Assembly: GCA_039545315.1 (NCBI GenBank) | Contig: BCIM01000010.1 | Span: 186,001 to 250,000 of the forward strand | Origin: Kondoa malvinella | Taxonomy: Eukaryota > Basidiomycota > Agaricostilbomycetes > Agaricostilbales > Kondoaceae | Direction of reading: 5' to 3' | DNA length: 64,000 nucleotides | In this document: positions 1 to 11,192 of the stretch, in pieces | How positions within the stretch are numbered: position 1 is the stretch's first letter | Layout: every line of letters starts with the position of its first letter | Notes under the pieces: generated by a model | The model's database searches: none | Told to the model about the DNA's origin: nothing | The model's input: the letters and a program-made list of their open reading frames with translations, nothing else | Program-made: the position numbers and the translations under genes

Positions 1-2814
1 TGGCTTGTACCCGAAGCAGCTTCAGAGTTTCCCTCTTTACTACCTGCTGAAATAATTCGACATGCTCTAACAGCCAACGCAAGCAATATAATCACTTTGC
101 TTTCTGTCACTTGTCATCAACTCTTTACACTTTTGGCAGATCCGAGATTCTCTTTGCGCGAACAGACAAGTAAAAGCTACTTTGCATCAGCACCGCAGAA
201 TGATTTGACCCGACAAACGTTGAATTGCGTTAGGGTGTTATCAAGGATCTTACCGTTCGTACATGAGCGTACAGCAACTAGAGCGGAAGAACATCGGTTG
301 TTTCATGGTCTGTTCTGGAAGCCAAAGAAGGAAGAGGTAGATCAGTTTGTGATTGATGACGAGGAAGACGATGATAGACAGGACATGGCAGGCGAGGTTG
401 GGCCTGTGCTGGCGGAGCGGCTGTAAGTTTGCCTATTTCGCATGTACTCTATTTGATCAGGACATAGGCTGGATACTACCATCGATCTATTGTTCACCTC
501 GGGCTTTACGATACCTCACAGCAATGATCAGGAAGATCAGCGGACTGTGCGCTATGCTATCTGGTGAGCTCACCTGGGCATAGCGCTTTATGGTGCTTAT
601 AACACATGATGGTCTCACAGGCAAGCAGGCATAGGCTCATCCAGCGACTTACCATCCGAACGACATCACCTTCGCAACCGCGCCGAGGTCCTTCGTCTAC
701 TCCTAGTTCTCCTTTCCCCCGCAGTCTACTCACCAAACTCGCCCAATCCCTGGTTACAGCATCTTCTCGCAATCACAGAACGCAAAATCGCTCTCACTCT
801 GCTCTGCTCCTTGATCAACACCGCTCTGGACGTCACTTTTATTGAATCTTTTCAAATATCAACTACAAACGCTTATAAACGACTTGCAGCTTTGACCTTA
901 TCAGCAGAAGCGAAACAAGCTGAAGATTTAGCCAAAGATTTACCGAAACTATCACTTCAGCTGTTGGATTTGTTCCTGATTGCTTCAGACCCACCATCGC
1001 AAACCGCTTCCAGTCCGACTATTTCCAGAACGCCTTCTTTAATCGATACTACTACTGCATCTACAAACAACGATAATGTCTTTCGCTTCTATACGGCCAA
1101 GATACATCGACAGAGCGATTACGCTTTTTTGGCGGAAAGGATTCTGTTGATCTTGTCTGTGGCACCGCCTTCTGGGCTAGGGATAGGTTTAGGTGTGCCA
1201 GAGTGGAATTTAACTGAATCTGTGGTGCTACTTTGGAGGTTGGTAGATTGCAACAAGGTCAGTGGTCAGATCCTTTGCTCTCTTTGGGGCTGAATAGAGT
1301 GACTTTTGACAGGGTTTCATGAATTACCTACTGGAAGCAGAACACGCACCAGATCTATTAGTATGCCTACTCAACGTCTGCCTAGACAATAAAGACGACC
1401 CAGCGCAATTCGGTCTTGTTCGATTATGTGTCTTCACGCTGCAAAGTCTGACAGCGGAAAAGACGTTTGGGAAACAATTAGGCAAATCTTTGGACAAGGT
1501 GTCGGGTGGAAAGAGACATACACCGCAGTGTGCGACTCCGAAAGCGGCTGATCATCTTGTTGTTGTGAGTTTTTGCATGAGCAGTCGGGTCGAGGCTGAC
1601 GAGAGACAGTCGGTCTATACCCTCATTTTCGGTACTCAACGGACATTCAACTCGTACGGCTCTAGAAACAAAGACCTAGCCCGATACTGATGTTGAAAGG
1701 ACAGATTATATCCCGCCTTGATCCTATGCATCACGAATTGCTCCGCGCATCTGAAGAACCTATCTGCCGTAGCCAGCACAAGGCTAATGCAACTCTTCTT
1801 GGCCTTTTCGCAACCCTCTTTTATCCTTGCTGAGGATGGCAATCCGAGGTTGCTTTATTACCTGTAAGTTGCTGAGTGAGGCAGAGGTGATGTGATCTAA
1901 GTTAAGAGCAGGGTCGAGGCGTTCAATAATATCATACATTACCAGCTCTCAGGTATGCTGCATCACGCAAACCATCGGGGCTATCTGCTGATTTTATGCG
2001 CAGAAAACCCTCATCTGATCTACGGGATCATCCGCTCTCATCGTCGCTTCGAATCACTAGCAAGCTTCACACTGCGCGGAGCAGTAGATGAGATCCGTCG
2101 CGTTCGAACAGAACGCAAATCATCCACGGACGATACATCCACTCGACCCGAGATCAAATCTACACCTAGCAGTACATCCCTAGCTTCTATTGGTACTTTA
2201 TTGAACGAGGAAAAGTTTGACGGGACGGATGAAGAAGATCCAGTGAGGATGAGCGAGAAAGCTAGAGGCAAGATGCGTGAAAGGGAGAATAGCTCGGATT
2301 CGCTTGAGGATCCTGGTGCGCCTGGTCCTTATCGGAGTAAGAGTGGTTTTGTACCTACTGAAGCTTGTGAGTGTCCATACTACTTGATATGGCTGTACTG
2401 ATTCGGCTAGGGGTCGCTTCGTGGCGAGAACACTTGCCTCTGGATTCGATCCTGATCATGCTGGCTGAACTTCGACCAAAAGTCTCTTCCCTCACTTCAG
2501 TCGATTCACCAAGTACGAATCAAGCAGTGCTCGACTTTCTCAAAAGCGTTACTCTGCTCGACGTGCTACCTCAACGTCCGCCCTGTGGTTCTCGGCGATT
2601 CGTTCATTCGTCAATGTCGCTCAGATGGCTTCTCTCCCTCGTCTGGTCGCTCGTATATCAATCATTACCATTCCTATCGGGTACAAAGATCGCTTTGTTC
2701 AATGTACAAGAATCACAACCGAGGGATCTCATTTCAGCTGTTCGGGATGGGACGAGGCGATTGACGGGAGGTGGTGGAGGTAGTCCGGCTAGAATGAGCT
2801 CTGCCGTAGTGTAA
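1..2814 (+). CDS. HID1-like protein (5' truncated by window edge)
   Basis: This is the C-terminal part of a HID1-family protein, a conserved Golgi-associated factor of the secretory pathway (S. pombe ftp105 belongs to this family). The first readable frame is already inside the gene. It carries the family-like stretch NCVRVLSRILPFVHE near base 225, followed by an acidic linker. Several helical exons follow, separated by short introns (for example around 425-520, 1260-1315 and 1865-1950). The last exon carries a tryptophan-rich stretch (RWLLSLVWSLVY, about 2624) and a Gly/Ser-rich tail ending at the TAA at 2812-2814. The N-terminus lies upstream of the window. Identification rests on the recalled family pattern and overall architecture; exon joins are approximate. 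Confidence 0.65.
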
Positions 2815-2941
2815 TCTGTTCCATCACGTTGTCGTCGTCACGCGACATCTTGGTGCGAATATTTTTCTTGTTCCCAAACAAACACTACAGCGAAGCTTCT
2901 TGAAGGCTTATTTCCTGTACAATACAAGACAATACAATTCA

Positions 2942-3440
2942 ATGGGAGGCAGACAGGTCCGTATGGGTAGTCCTCGGCCAGCGGCTTGGCTAAATAGGTC
3001 AATCTGACCCCAGGGAGGCAAGCTCAAGCCATTGAAAGCAGCAAAGAAAGCCCAGAAGGAAAGCGACGATGAGGAGGATGCCGCCTACAAGGCAAAGATG
3101 AAAGCAGACCAGTGAGTCTCTTACTCTGTGCACGAGCAGCACTGATAACCGTTTACAGGAAAGCGTAAGCCATACCAGCGAGACAATCGATATGTATTGA
3201 TACTTCTGCGCACAACCAGTCAGAAAGACGCAGCAGCAGGTCTTAAGGTAAGGACTACTCCTTGGCCTTATGAAATTTATCGCTGATCTGTTCAACAGGC
3301 TGGCAAACCTCTAGGTACATCTGCTGCTCTTCAGTCTATTCGAGCTAACGAGTGGTATAGGGTCTGGCATTAAGAAGTATGGGTCCTTCCTGCTGGCCTA
3401 TTATGCAACTGACTCGTGTTTTAGGTCGGGCGGCAAGTGA
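2942..3440 (+). CDS. TMA7: Translation machinery-associated protein 7 (seven exons, one of 6 nt)
   Basis: Small ribosome-associated protein of 64 residues. It begins MGGRQGGKLKPLKAAKK and ends in a Gly/Lys tail (GSGIKKSGGK), matching the TMA7/CCDC72 family over its full length. Exons that give one uninterrupted frame are 2942-2956, 3014-3111, 3159-3164, 3220-3247, 3299-3314, 3361-3376 and 3425-3440. All introns are GT-AG and 46-57 nt long. The exons sum to 195 nt, exactly 65 codons with the stop, which supports the model. The third exon is only 6 nt (gaaagc), and four others are 15-16 nt. It converges on SDH2, with 459 bp between the two stop codons. Confidence 0.93.
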
Positions 3441-3899
3441 TTGGGTTGGCGCGGCTGCTACGCTTCAATTTGCATATGTATTGGTTCTCTTGGACTTCAT
3501 CCTGGTGCTTTGTCTTGATGTCCCTGATCCCGTCACTCATCCTTCTATCACGAATATCTGCATGGTGCTGCATTTCTTGAGCTACTGCTGAAATTCTTTC
3601 GTGCGTTACCTGATATTGGTGAATCTGACCTGGTCGAGTTCGAAGGCGAGGGCATTGTTGTGTCGCGTAAAGTAATTGCGGAACAGCTCGCTATCAGATC
3701 ATGTATACACAACGGTACAAAGCAATGCATTGCGAATATATATATAGTGGAACCATCCGTCAAACACATCGTGACATCCTTGACTCTTTCACTCTACATG
3801 GAAGAAGAGGAAGATCATGATCCCATTGCCAATTCCTGCTTGATCCTTTTTCAATCACACGATCAGCTCTACTCTATCTATCATTATACCAAAAAAGGC
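3441..3899. other. Convergent 3' intergenic region between TMA7 and SDH2
   Basis: This 459 bp stretch separates two convergent stop codons and should hold both 3' UTRs. A plus-strand frame is open from about 3571 (residues such as LLLKFFRALPDIGESDLVEF) into the SDH2 end, and it reads somewhat protein-like. It has no start codon, and the only AG acceptor nearby gives no linked exon. I do not call a gene here. An AT-rich run (atatatata) lies near 3738. Confidence 0.5.
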
Positions 3900-5132
3900 T
3901 CACGAAGCAATAGCTTTAGCAGGGTTCAAACCTTTAGGACAGGTCTTTGTGCAGTTGAAGATGGTGTGGCATCGGTAAAGCGAGAAAGAGTTCTGAAGGG
4001 CTTCACGACGTTCTGGACCGAAAGAATCACGAGAGTCGGCCAACCAACGGTAAGCTTGCATGAGGACTGCTGGGCCTAGGTATTCGTCTTGGTTCCACCA
4101 GTCTAATTGGGGAGCGTTAGCGAGTGTTCCTATTAAGGAATGAGGAGGCTTACAAGATGGGCATGAAGTCGAACAGCAAGCGCAAAGGATGCATTCGTAA
4201 AGACCGTCGAGCTTCTTGCGCTCTTCGCGTGATTGACGGTGCTCGGTTCCATCTTCTGGTACGCTGTTGGCCTTTAAGTAGGGTTGAATGGATTTGTCTA
4301 AACATCGGGTAAGTATGGCAAGGTGCAGGAAGGGAAGGAGCTAACATTGCTTGTAGAATTGAGCTGAGGAACAGTCAGTACTGCATGAGTAGATGAATAA
4401 CAGAAGCTTACTCATGTCTGGTACGAGATCCTTGATAATGTACACTGTGATAGGTGAACTCATCAGCTGTAGATAGACAAAGACCGGCAATCGACTCACT
4501 GTGAGGCAGAGGGTAGATCTTGACATCGTTGCCTGATGTGTTGATGCGCTTCAAACATGCAAGGGTGCTATCATCATCCGGCGATCAGCAACTTTACCTC
4601 CCCAGATTATTGATGGGACCCACTTTTGACCGTCAATGTTCATAGCGCAAGAACCACAGATACCCTCTCTGCATGACCTTCTCAATGTCAAAGTAGGGTC
4701 AATCTCATTCTTGATCTTCAACAGGGCATCGAGCACCATAGGCCCGCACTTGCCGAGGTCAATCGAGTATTGTTGCATCTTGGGTTTAGCAGCTGGTTCA
4801 TCCGGATTCCAACGATAAATGCTAAAAGTCTGCATCTTTGGTTCTTTGCCTTTGCCAGGGACCTGAGCATCACTCGCCCATGTCAGACATATCGACTTGA
4901 ATTGAACGAAAATGGTCCTAACCTTTGTTTCTTCCGATCTCATTGCGCCCTCTGTGTATTTTGTACCTCTCTCTTCAACAGGTGAGGCGAATGCGGCTTT
5001 AGCAGAAGTTTGCAAGCCACGAGCTGCTGCCAGGCGCGGCTACATTATTCGATTTTGAGCGAGATCGATGCTTTACTCTGTGCTCAGACTGACCTGTTTG
5101 AACGACTGGAGGGCGATACGTGTAGCTGCCAT
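3900..5132 (-). CDS. SDH2: Succinate dehydrogenase iron-sulfur subunit, mitochondrial
   Basis: Complex II iron-sulfur subunit, which passes electrons from the flavoprotein to ubiquinone at the inner mitochondrial membrane. The N-terminus [13 protein letters not shown] continues after an intron into [15 protein letters not shown], a typical basic presequence. The 2Fe-2S motif is [13 protein letters not shown]. Further exons carry the [18 protein letters not shown] region. The C-terminal clusters are [15 protein letters not shown] and [17 protein letters not shown]. At least five short introns interrupt the gene; the one after FYKQ runs gttagc...gtttag. The protein ends [11 protein letters not shown], a few residues shorter than the usual tail that continues after KAI. 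All cluster cysteines are present, so it should be functional. Confidence 0.95.
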
Positions 5133-5291
5133 GTTTGTATGTGGGTGATGGAGACCTGGGGACAAGAAGTGGAATGCAGGCCTATTCATTGGCCCGTTGC
5201 CACCTACCGGAAACATTCGGGACATCTCTTGTCCAGAACGTCGAGAAGGAATACCTAGTTATGCAAAGCTGAAATGCTTCTGATACCGCTT

Positions 5292-5627
5292 CTATCGTTT
5301 CCGATCTCGCTTTTTTTGCTTTCGTGCTTGTCGTAGTCTTTTTCGACGCATCTTGACTCTTTTTGCGTTGCATCTGTTCTGTATTGCATCGATCTGTTCT
5401 AGCTGAAGTGTCTCTTGCGGACAGAGCACGAGGTCGTATAGACCTCGGCGGCGAAAGTACCTCCCTGCTGGTGATCTTTGGTTCTGTAGTGTAGCTGTAT
5501 TCTTCATGATCTTATGCTGTTCGCGGCCGTACTTGCCTGTGATGCCCATCTAGCGACGAATCGGCTCTACCTGGTTTGGCAAATTGGGATTCAATTTACG
5601 AGAAGGTCGCCCTCTTCCAGAAGGCAT
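5292..5627 (-). CDS. Short basic protein with AT-hook-like N-terminus
   Basis: Unrecognised protein of about 93 residues. Exon 1 starts MPSGRGRPSRKLNPN and contains a GRP core like that of AT-hook DNA-binding motifs. A 54-nt GT-AG intron (starting gtagagccga, ending cgcgaacag) joins in phase 0 to HKIMKNTATLQNQRSP. The C-terminus is very basic, with residues such as KMRRKRLRQARKQKKRDRKR, and would serve as a nuclear or nucleolar signal. A second ATG two codons upstream (5633) is also possible. An unspliced reading would start at MGITGKYGREQ (5549). Function is not known from the sequence. A chromatin or nucleolar role is only an inference from composition. Confidence 0.45.
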
Positions 5628-5633
5628 GAGCAT

Positions 5634-6109
5634 GAGACAGTTGAGACGTAGAGGCCATCTGATTACATGCCACTTCGCGAATGGCTGCTATGCGGCGTAT
5701 GATAATTGTCTGACAATCCCAAGCTTCACTTTGTCACTTTGAGAGACAGACAGGAAGGTCATCCGTGTTTTATTGGCAGTACATTGGCTGGCTATCTCCT
5801 CGCAATTGGTGAGTTCATACACTTTGCTTGATCTCTACTCACTGGGCCTTGTAGTATACGGTCTCTCTAGCCTCGCATGACCACGCCTCTAATTCGCGTT
5901 GCAACGCGTCTTGAAAGCACACATTCGAACACAAGCGAACAGCCAGAGCAATACTAGAGCAGGTCACAAGCAGTATCAGCTACACGTAACAAAGTCCAAC
6001 AATCTCGATGCAACCTTCCTCAAACTTCCATCGAATCCGCTGCGGCAACCAAGCTCAGACCTTCTCTCTCTTCTTTCTGACCACCATCCTCCCTAAAGCT
6101 TTCCAGCCG
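5634..6109. other. Intergenic region with a weak plus-strand open frame
   Basis: This gap lies between the divergent AT-hook gene and the axis-like gene. It should contain both promoters. A plus-strand frame from about 5723 encodes LHFVTLRDRQEGHPC and a hydrophobic stretch (FIGSTLAGYLLAI). A GT-AG intron at about 5811-5853 would then join it to VYGLSSLA and a stop near 5880. No start codon or convincing upstream exon is visible, so I leave it unassigned. An in-frame upstream ATG for the next gene exists at 6008. Confidence 0.3.
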
Positions 6110-9100
6110 ATGGCACGCACAAAGGGCAGCTCTACTGCGCCTAAACGAACCCTCTCACCCTCTGAAACAGGCCTGGAAGCTGCTTTGGCTGATTTCAAGA
6201 AACGCTGCCTGCCCAAACTTAATGACGAAGATCAGAAGAGCTGTGCTGCTGATTTAATCGTCCAGATCGAAGCTCTTGTAGCTGTATGTTTCCCTTGAGA
6301 TGTGCAAATGCGAGCTGATAGTTGTGACAGGACGAGCGGGAACCCCTTACTGCGCTACAAGAACTCATTGTCACTTGTTGTTCTTCTTCTTCTCTACGTC
6401 ACATCTTGTTCCGCCACCCAGTAACGACTTGCGCTTTGATCTCTGCCCTATTTGCTCATCTTTGGGTCGTCGTGTACGTTCTTCCTGCTATATCTGTTTA
6501 CAATCTAACGAAAGAGTAGCTACGCGTCATGCTTTCCTAGATTGAACTTTGAAACTCAATGGTTGGCTGATAAAGTCCAAGAAGGCGCTGCTTGCGATAA
6601 GCTCATCTTTGCCTTGTTTGATACTTTTGTTGTCAGTCTTCTCCTACCTTTCTTCGTGTACAATCCTGATGAGTACCAGGCCTGGATGCAAGACTGTAAC
6701 GAGCAAGGCGGTTCCGAGAAGCTGAAGAAAGGTCAGTGCTTCTTTATTCCGCCCCGTGAGGCTATGGTATTAAACTCTGCACAGCACGCATCGACTTTGG
6801 CACCAATCTTTTCCCTGTACTAGCCAATATGTTGCTCGAAGGCATTGACAAGCTTACTCCTGTTTGCCGAAGAGAGGTTCGTGTCTACCTTGCTGTGCCT
6901 ATTGCAACACTTATGAATCGAACAGCTTTGCGCCGCTGTCGGAGAGGGCATGAGCAGATGTCCCGAAATGAAAGCGCTTTGGCTAGATGAAAAGACTTTT
7001 GGCATGTGAGCAGCTTTTCTCCCTTTCGTACAAGCTTAGGTTAATAAGGACCTAGACGCGGACTCGCTCTCATCCTCGATCACTGCGCAGACGACGCCGA
7101 TCTTGCTATGGGTGGAATCGAGATGCTCTATCGCCTAGCGCCTTCCAAAGGCGACAAGATGAACAAAGACGAGTATTACGAAGCTATAGTCACGAAGAGT
7201 GGCTTGAGCAGCGCGATGGGTAAACGCTTGGTCAAGATGATGATTGACATTGCTCCGACTGAGTTGGCAGCTGTAAGTATTCTGGTCTGTTTGAGTAATA
7301 GAGCTGATTATTTACAGACTACCGATGCATTGATCGAAGTCTTGATTGGTACGGGCTCGGAAAAGTGAGTGATCAACAGGAGCACCGGACGAGCTCTAAA
7401 ATTGTGTTGACAGAGCTCAGATCATTCACGTTCACAATCTGACCATCAACAATGAAGAGCTCTGCAACCGAGCTCAGGCTCACTTGGCTATTCCCGGTGC
7501 CAAGTACAATGCACCTCTACACATCAACAGCAAGAACATGAGCGTCGCTATCACTGTTCCTGTTCGTCTTGGCGGTATCGAAGTTGATCCAGAGGAAGAC
7601 GTTGCTGAATGGTCTTTGAAGGCTATCGCAGATGTCAAGATCGTCGGGTCTACAGGTCCGTCGCACTTTTCTTGCGCAGTACAATCTGCTAGAGACTTGG
7701 TGGTAACGGTACAGATGTCCGCAGCACGATCAAAATCAAGCTCAAGTCGCCTGTGACTATCCGTGGTGCTGATTTTCCGGAAAGTCCCATTCCTTCTTTC
7801 GTCGACTTGGAGATCGACACGAGCGATGTCAACAAGTTCATCGCTGCCATGAAAGCTAGGGTGAATAAAGTCCTGTTTCTGAAAGTCCACGGCTGATTCC
7901 AAAGTCAGGAAGTCAGATGTATCACGTACCATCAAAAGCAAGAAGTCCTTTGCTCGGATGACAATTTTGAATCTCATCCCAAAGCTTCCGGTACTCCCGC
8001 TATCCAGCCTTATGTTCCTACTCCAGCTAGAGTGTACACTCGACCTGAACGTGAACAATTGATGGCCCAACAAGCAGCCAGTCGCAGCAACACTTCTGCA
8101 AGCGGATCTTCTGCCCAATCTAATGCGTCCAACGCGTCTGCTGCTTTGTCGACTAAGCCTACTCGAGCTCCCGTGACTATGCCTCCTCCGCCAGAAGTGC
8201 CAACTTTCAGACATGTCTCGCCTATCCAAGAAGAAGGGCCAGTGAAAAACGTCAAGCCTACTCCTGCCAAAGTCAAATCTGCCAAAGCATCACAAGTCTC
8301 CGCTAGCACGCCTCGATCTTCTGCCAAGAAAGCTTCTAAGAGCAATGCGAGCAACACGCAAGATTCGGACTTGCCGCCTTTGACAGATTCGGGTGATGAG
8401 AGTGATTTATCTCCTTTGGAGGAAGAGTTTGCTCCTGCGAGCAAGAAGAGCGCCTCGAAAGTGAGACCATTCCTTTTGATTTCTGACGTGCTGTTGACCT
8501 TGTTACCAGGCTGCATCTGCTCCTAAAAAGGTCGCTACCAAGACTGCTGCTCGTGATCAAGATTCAGTCGAAGCTCCTCGCCGTACTTCAGCCAAACGCA
8601 AGGAGCGACCAGAAAGCGATGATGAGCCAATCGAAGCAGAAGAGGAAACAGTCGTTCTACCAAAGAGTTTGCCAGCTGCTAAGAAAGCCAAAGAGACTTA
8701 CAAACGCAAGAAGGCCGATTCGCCTAAAGGTGTGACTGCTATGAAAGGTCGAGATGGCAAGACTGCTGCTCAGAAAAACTTTCAAAAGTCATTGGGCGAA
8801 GATGAAGCTGATGGGAATGCGACAGACTATGATGCTGCTCCTGTTGCTGCGCGTCCTCCTCCAGCTGTAAAGAAGTCAGCTGCTGCCAAACCCAAGCCCG
8901 CCCCGAAAGCTGCCGCCAAACCCAAAGCTGCTACTAAAGCGCCTCAGCCGACGAAAACCTTGCCTGCTAGACGGACTAGAACTTCGCGCGCTGTCAAAGA
9001 AGTAGAGGAAGAAGAAGAAGATGACGACCAAGAGGAAGTTCTAGAGTCGGTCAAAAAGTCTGCTCCACCTCGCATGCCTGGCAAACCCATCTCCCGACCT

Positions 9101-10894
9101 TCTGCTGCTGCTCTGGGCGACAAGTCTGTAGAACCTACTTTGGGATCCAAGACTACGTCAGGCTCTCGAATCGACCGTGTCAGTCGTCTGGCAGTGGAGG
9201 AAGTGACCTCTGATCCGACTGAACCGAACGTTCAGGAAGAGGTGCCTTATTCCGACGAAGAACTTCAACCTGATGGAAAAGCACAGACGATGTCACAATT
9301 GGTCGATCGTATCGATCAGGAAGAAGCTGTGCAGCTTCCAGAGATTGAGCAGCAAGTGTACGAGCCCGAACAGGAGAGTCTTGATCATCCCGAATCTCGC
9401 ACTCCGCCACGACAATCTGCTCGCAAAGAAGCTCTAACTGCACCTGGTTCAGCTGTGGAAGATTTGGCCAGACTGCTGATGGACCACGTTAGAGGCGCTT
9501 CAGCAACTCCAACTCGCTCTGACAAGCGGGTCTCCGCTGGCAAATCTGTTCCTTGTGCTTCAAGAGGTCAATCGGTCGATGCTGCCATGGACCAGGCTGA
9601 GGTTAGCCGCAAACCCGTGTCAGCCCCTGCCAGACAGACTGTGAACAACAACGACACTCCTCTTCGCTCTGCACCCCGATCTGCGCCTCCTAGTATTCTG
9701 AAAAGCGCTCTCAAGAAACCCGCCCCTTCGCCTGAGGTACTTCTGCCGGCTGATTTCCAGCAGGAAGGAGACAGCGATGATGACGAGGCCAGCAACGAAG
9801 CTATGGAGAACATTGTTCGACAGCTGGCTGATAGACTCAAAAGTCAGAACAAGAAGAACGTCAGCCAGACTGGTGATGCGATCATAAATCAACTCATGCA
9901 ACAAGCCGCTGCTGCTGGTAATTCTATGGAGGTCGACGAAGACATGTCTCCGCAGAAAGAGGCCTCATCTGACAACGTAGGTTCACCTGTTGATGTTACT
10001 ATGTTGCTAAGCTCTAGGCAATAGCTGTTCCGCCAGCGCTTTGAGATGCCCAACTCCGTTGACAATCTGCAACCCGCATCAGATCCGCCACAGCCAACTA
10101 TGTTGCGAATGCCTGCACCCAACGATTTGCCCTTCAGAGCTCAGAGACCACCTATGTCTGCATCACGTTCGAACGAACAAGCCAACCTACAGGTCTGTCT
10201 GAGCCACAGATTGCAAAGGCTGTTACTATAACTTATCACTGGTGGACAGCGCTTTGTGCCTATCGCTAGACCTCCCGGCGCTCGCCCTTCTGCTCCAGTT
10301 GCATCTCGTCCTCCAACTCAAGCTAAAGCGCAACCTTGTAAGTCAAGGACTCGTGAAATGCTCGGGCTAATTCGTAAATGAGTAGCGCCTGCAAAGAAAC
10401 GACGTGTTGATACCTGCCCGGGAGTCAATCGATTGGCGAAAGGTGCTGAAATGCTCGAGAGTGCCCAGAAGATCAGTCATTTCATCATTGGCAATATCGC
10501 AAACAACGTCGATCAGACCCGTTATCAGTCGCGAGAGGCCAAGCTGGGATTAGTCAACATGGTCCAAGAGCAGCTTGAAATCTATGAAGAGCAGAAGTAC
10601 GTCTGTTCCGCGCTTCCGTATGTCGACTAATCCAAGCGAACAGTCGCTACATGGTCAGCGGCACTATCGAGCGCCTTGACCTACAAAACAGGGATGAATT
10701 GGAATTGCTGCAAGTAATGGATGAACAGGTCAATGGTCTGCAGCTGTTGATGAAACATTGCAAGAACCACCACAAGCGCATGGAAGAACAGAAAAAGAAC
10801 ATGCCTGGTACGCTAATCTTCTTCGTGATGCTACTGATCTAATTAATTAGTAGATGTCGATGCGATGTGGGCATCTTTGGCCAATTTCCCTTAA
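6110..10894 (+). CDS. Putative SYCP2/Red1-like meiotic chromosome axis protein
   Basis: Large multi-exon protein, well over 1,000 residues. The N-terminal third (6110 to about 7350) starts MARTKGSSTAPKRTLS and reads as a helical, Armadillo-like repeat domain (for example DADLAMGGIEMLYRLAPS and LVKMMIDIAPTELA). It is followed by a beta-rich segment (about 7410-7970: IIHVHNLTINNEEL, then VTIRGADFPESPIP) like the Spt16M/PH-like domain. A long Ala/Lys/Pro/Ser-rich disordered region with acidic runs covers about 7990-10330. The C-terminus (about 10400-10894) is a predicted coiled coil (HFIIGNIANNVDQTRYQSRE). This order (ARM-like, PH-like, disordered, coiled coil) is that of SYCP2, Red1 and ASY3 axis proteins. 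Direct sequence similarity is too weak to settle by eye, so any disordered chromatin protein remains possible. The first ATG used is 6110; an in-frame ATG lies at 6008. Confidence 0.4.
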
Positions 10895-11192
10895 AAGACA
10901 TGTCGTGGACGACGATTATTAGGGTGTTCCCTACATGTCCAAATGTAATTTAAGTCACGAATGTCTGGGGTTTTCAAAAACACAGGCAAAATTGAGGAAA
11001 TTAGATTCGGTCTTTACAAGGCAGCCTTTGCTTTTGCATTTCATCCTTCCTGCTCTACCAAGGCAGCTTGCTTGAACTTTTGTACTGGCCTCTGTAATTC
11101 CCACTTGCGGGGAAAGGGTCGGTTCGAGCAGAGTCCCAAGTAGCCTCGATGCAGCCTTTTGATCTGGTGATCGGGTATCGCATCCCGATAGT
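10895..11192. other. Convergent 3' intergenic region
   Basis: About 300 bp between the stop of the axis-like gene and the stop of the F-box gene on the other strand. Short open frames occur on both strands but lack coding character. I see only presumptive 3' UTRs. Confidence 0.5.

Noticed and set aside
3660..4079. 139-residue plus-strand ORF with an apparent second frame reading [16 protein letters not shown]
   Set aside because: It is the reverse complement of the SDH2 C-terminus ([17 protein letters not shown]); the minus strand is clearly the coding one.
5292..5549. Ribosomal protein L43 start (GITGKYG) on the minus strand
   Set aside because: The match is only seven residues and the rest does not resemble L43, including no zinc-binding CxxC. 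The segment fits better as intron.
7480..8516. Long minus-strand ORFs (249 and 168 residues) opposite the axis-like gene
   Set aside because: They are shadows of a low-complexity plus-strand coding region with linked exons on both sides.
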